Assembly (NCBI GenBank): GCA_023435925.1 | Contig: JAEZLF010000244.1 | Span: 1-5,375, forward strand | Length of the DNA: 5,375 nt | Direction of reading: 5' to 3' | DNA from: Bacillota bacterium | GTDB lineage: Bacteria; Bacillota; Clostridia; Acetivibrionales; DTU013 | Shown here: positions 4,137 to 5,375 of the stretch, one piece after another | How positions within the stretch are numbered: position 1 is the first letter of the stretch | Layout of the letters: each line of letters starts with the position of its first letter | The notes under the pieces: model-generated | Database searches by the model: none | Told to the model about the DNA's origin: nothing | The model's input: the letters and a program-made list of their open reading frames with translations, nothing else | Program-made: the position numbers and the translations under genes

Positions 4137-5375
4137 TTAGTCTATACAGTCCATTTGTAATCTGATATTTTTCACTTGTTCAATAGCATTTTGTGCCAAA
4201 ACAAGGTATTTTTCTTTTTTGCTTTTCACCTTAAGCTTTGGAGCGTGTATTAAACCAAAGCTCACATTCATCGGCTGAAATTTACTGACAGCACTCCCTG
4301 AAATATAAGCCGCCAATGAACCGATAGCTGTCTCCGGGGAAAATACCACCCTATCCTTGCCAAGACATCGGAACGCGGCATTCAAACCGGCTACAAGACC
4401 AGATGCCGCCGATTCAATATACCCTTCTACGCCTGTAATCTGTCCCGCAAAATAGACATCCGGTCTGGAAACCATTTGGTAGGTTGAATCCAGCAGTTCA
4501 GGCGAATTGATATAGGTGTTTCTGTGCATAACACCGTATCGGACAAATTCTGCATTTTCAAGACCGGGTATCAAGCCGAATACTCTCTTCTGCTCCGGCC
4601 AGCGCAAATGGGTCTGAAAACCTACGATATTATAAAGTGTCCCTTCCGCATTATCCTGCCTTAATTGCACAACTGCATACGGCTCTTTACCTGTATGGGG
4701 ATCCACCAGTCCGACAGGCTTCAGCGGTCCGTAACGAATGGTATCATGCCCTTTCCTGGCCATACTTTCCACAGGCATGCAGCCGCTAAATAAAATCTCC
4801 TTTTCAAATATCTTTAAAGGAACAACCTCAGCATTTACCAGTTCATTTTGAAAAATGTCATACTGCTCTTTACTCATGGGACAGTTGATATAGTCATCTG
4901 TTCCTCTCCCATACCGTGATGCCCGGAATGCAACATCCATATTAATAGACTCATATGTGACAATCGGAGCAGCCGCATCATAAAAATACAGCCCATCACT
5001 CCCCGTAAGCTGGGAAATACAGCCGGATAATGCTTCTGATGTCAACGGACCGGTAGCGATAACAGTGATGCCTTCCTCCGGCAGTGAATGAACTTCTTCC
5101 GCATGAACGGATATATTGGGATGATTTTGAATTTCTCTTGTAACCATTTCGGAAAAGCCTTTGCGATCCACTGCCAATGCTCCGCCTGCAGGAAGTCTTG
5201 TGGCATCGGCACACCGCATGATAAGCGAATCCAGCAATCTCATTTCTTCCTTCAGTAAACCAACTGCGTTTTCCAGCCTGTCAGCCCGAAATGAATTGCT
5301 GCAAACCAGCTCGGCGTAAGTGTCCAACGTATGCGCAGGTGTATATTTCACAGGCTTCATATCATAAAGCCTTAC
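4137..5375 (-). CDS. trmFO: tRNA m5U54 methyltransferase TrmFO, 5' end beyond the window
   Basis: TrmFO (formerly Gid) uses FAD and methylenetetrahydrofolate to methylate uridine 54 in the tRNA T-loop to 5-methyluridine, in the cytoplasm. The visible 412 residues begin VRLYDMKPVKYTPAH, the segment that follows the N-terminal Rossmann fold in this family. The open frame runs off the window edge, so the ATG at 5360 is internal. It would remove the GxGxxG FAD site. Counting from that ATG, the two redox/catalytic cysteines are C20 in ELVCSNS (5301-5303) and C194 in FSGCMPVE; their spacing of 174 fits C53 and C226 of B. subtilis TrmFO. The C-terminal FAD-contacting segment FAGQITGVEGYIESAASG is at 304-321. 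About 28 residues are missing, which gives a full length near 440. In many Firmicutes trmFO stands upstream of xerC, hslVU, codY and the fla/che operon; here flgB follows directly. Confidence 0.96.
   Translation of the reverse strand, partial: VRLYDMKPVKYTPAHTLDTYAELVCSNSFRADRLENAVGLLKEEMRLLDSLIMRCADATRLPAGGALAVDRKGFSEMVTREIQNHPNISVHAEEVHSLPEEGITVIATGPLTSEALSGCISQLTGSDGLYFYDAAAPIVTYESINMDVAFRASRYGRGTDDYINCPMSKEQYDIFQNELVNAEVVPLKIFEKEILFSGCMPVESMARKGHDTIRYGPLKPVGLVDPHTGKEPYAVVQLRQDNAEGTLYNIVGFQTHLRWPEQKRVFGLIPGLENAEFVRYGVMHRNTYINSPELLDSTYQMVSRPDVYFAGQITGVEGYIESAASGLVAGLNAAFRCLGKDRVVFSPETAIGSLAAYISGSAVSKFQPMNVSFGLIHAPKLKVKSKKEKYLVLAQNAIEQVKNIRLQMDCID

Noticed and set aside
4996..5214. A 72-residue minus-strand frame within trmFO.
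   Set aside because: It overlaps trmFO in another frame, with Arg/Ser/Cys-rich composition typical of an out-of-frame translation.
5358..5375. ATG at 5360 as the trmFO start.
   Set aside because: The frame stays open to the window edge and encodes the conserved VRLYD before MKPVK; starting here would delete the FAD-binding Rossmann motif.
1..5375. CRISPR arrays, insertion sequences, tRNA/rRNA genes, prophage or defence genes.
   Set aside because: No repeat arrays, transposase-like frames, attachment-like repeats or RNA gene signatures were seen; the window is core housekeeping and flagellar sequence.

Overview
The window carries six protein genes, all on the minus strand and read from high to low coordinates: trmFO (partial, 5' end outside the window), then flgB, flgC, fliE, fliF and fliG. 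Gene order, tight spacing, strong AGGAGG-type ribosome binding sites, moderate-to-low GC and a folate/FAD-type TrmFO all point to a Gram-positive, flagellated Firmicute. The protein sequences look most like those of endospore-forming Clostridia; the class assignment is inference from protein character, not from a search.

Layout, in transcription order. From 5375 to 4137 lies most of trmFO, the flavoprotein that makes m5U54 in tRNA; only about the first 28 residues, with the FAD-binding Rossmann motif, are missing. From 4136 to 3876 is a 261-base AT-rich intergenic region, the only sizeable non-coding stretch. It holds a convincing extended -10 sigma-A-type promoter, two identical TATTGTCGAAA elements that each contain a perfect Spo0A-box-like TTGTCGAA, a possible sigma-D promoter overlapping the downstream box, and short inverted or phased repeats close to the promoter. 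From 3875 to 10 is the start of a fla/che-type operon: rod proteins FlgB and FlgC, the MS-ring/rod adaptor FliE, the MS-ring protein FliF and the rotor switch protein FliG. The gaps between these genes are 6, 28, 44 and 14 bases, and two of the binding sites overlap the preceding stop codon. The operon probably continues to the left of position 1 (fliH would be the usual next gene).

The flagellar products build one machine from the membrane outward: FliF forms the MS ring in the cytoplasmic membrane, FliG binds its cytoplasmic tail and carries torque, FliE joins the ring to the rod, and FlgB and FlgC form the proximal rod. All five genes look intact with the expected motifs and lengths. I see no new biological system here. 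The most informative part is the regulatory region before flgB, which may tie flagellar expression to the sporulation regulator Spo0A. Two conventional start sites should be corrected: fliG to 1032 and fliE to 2986.
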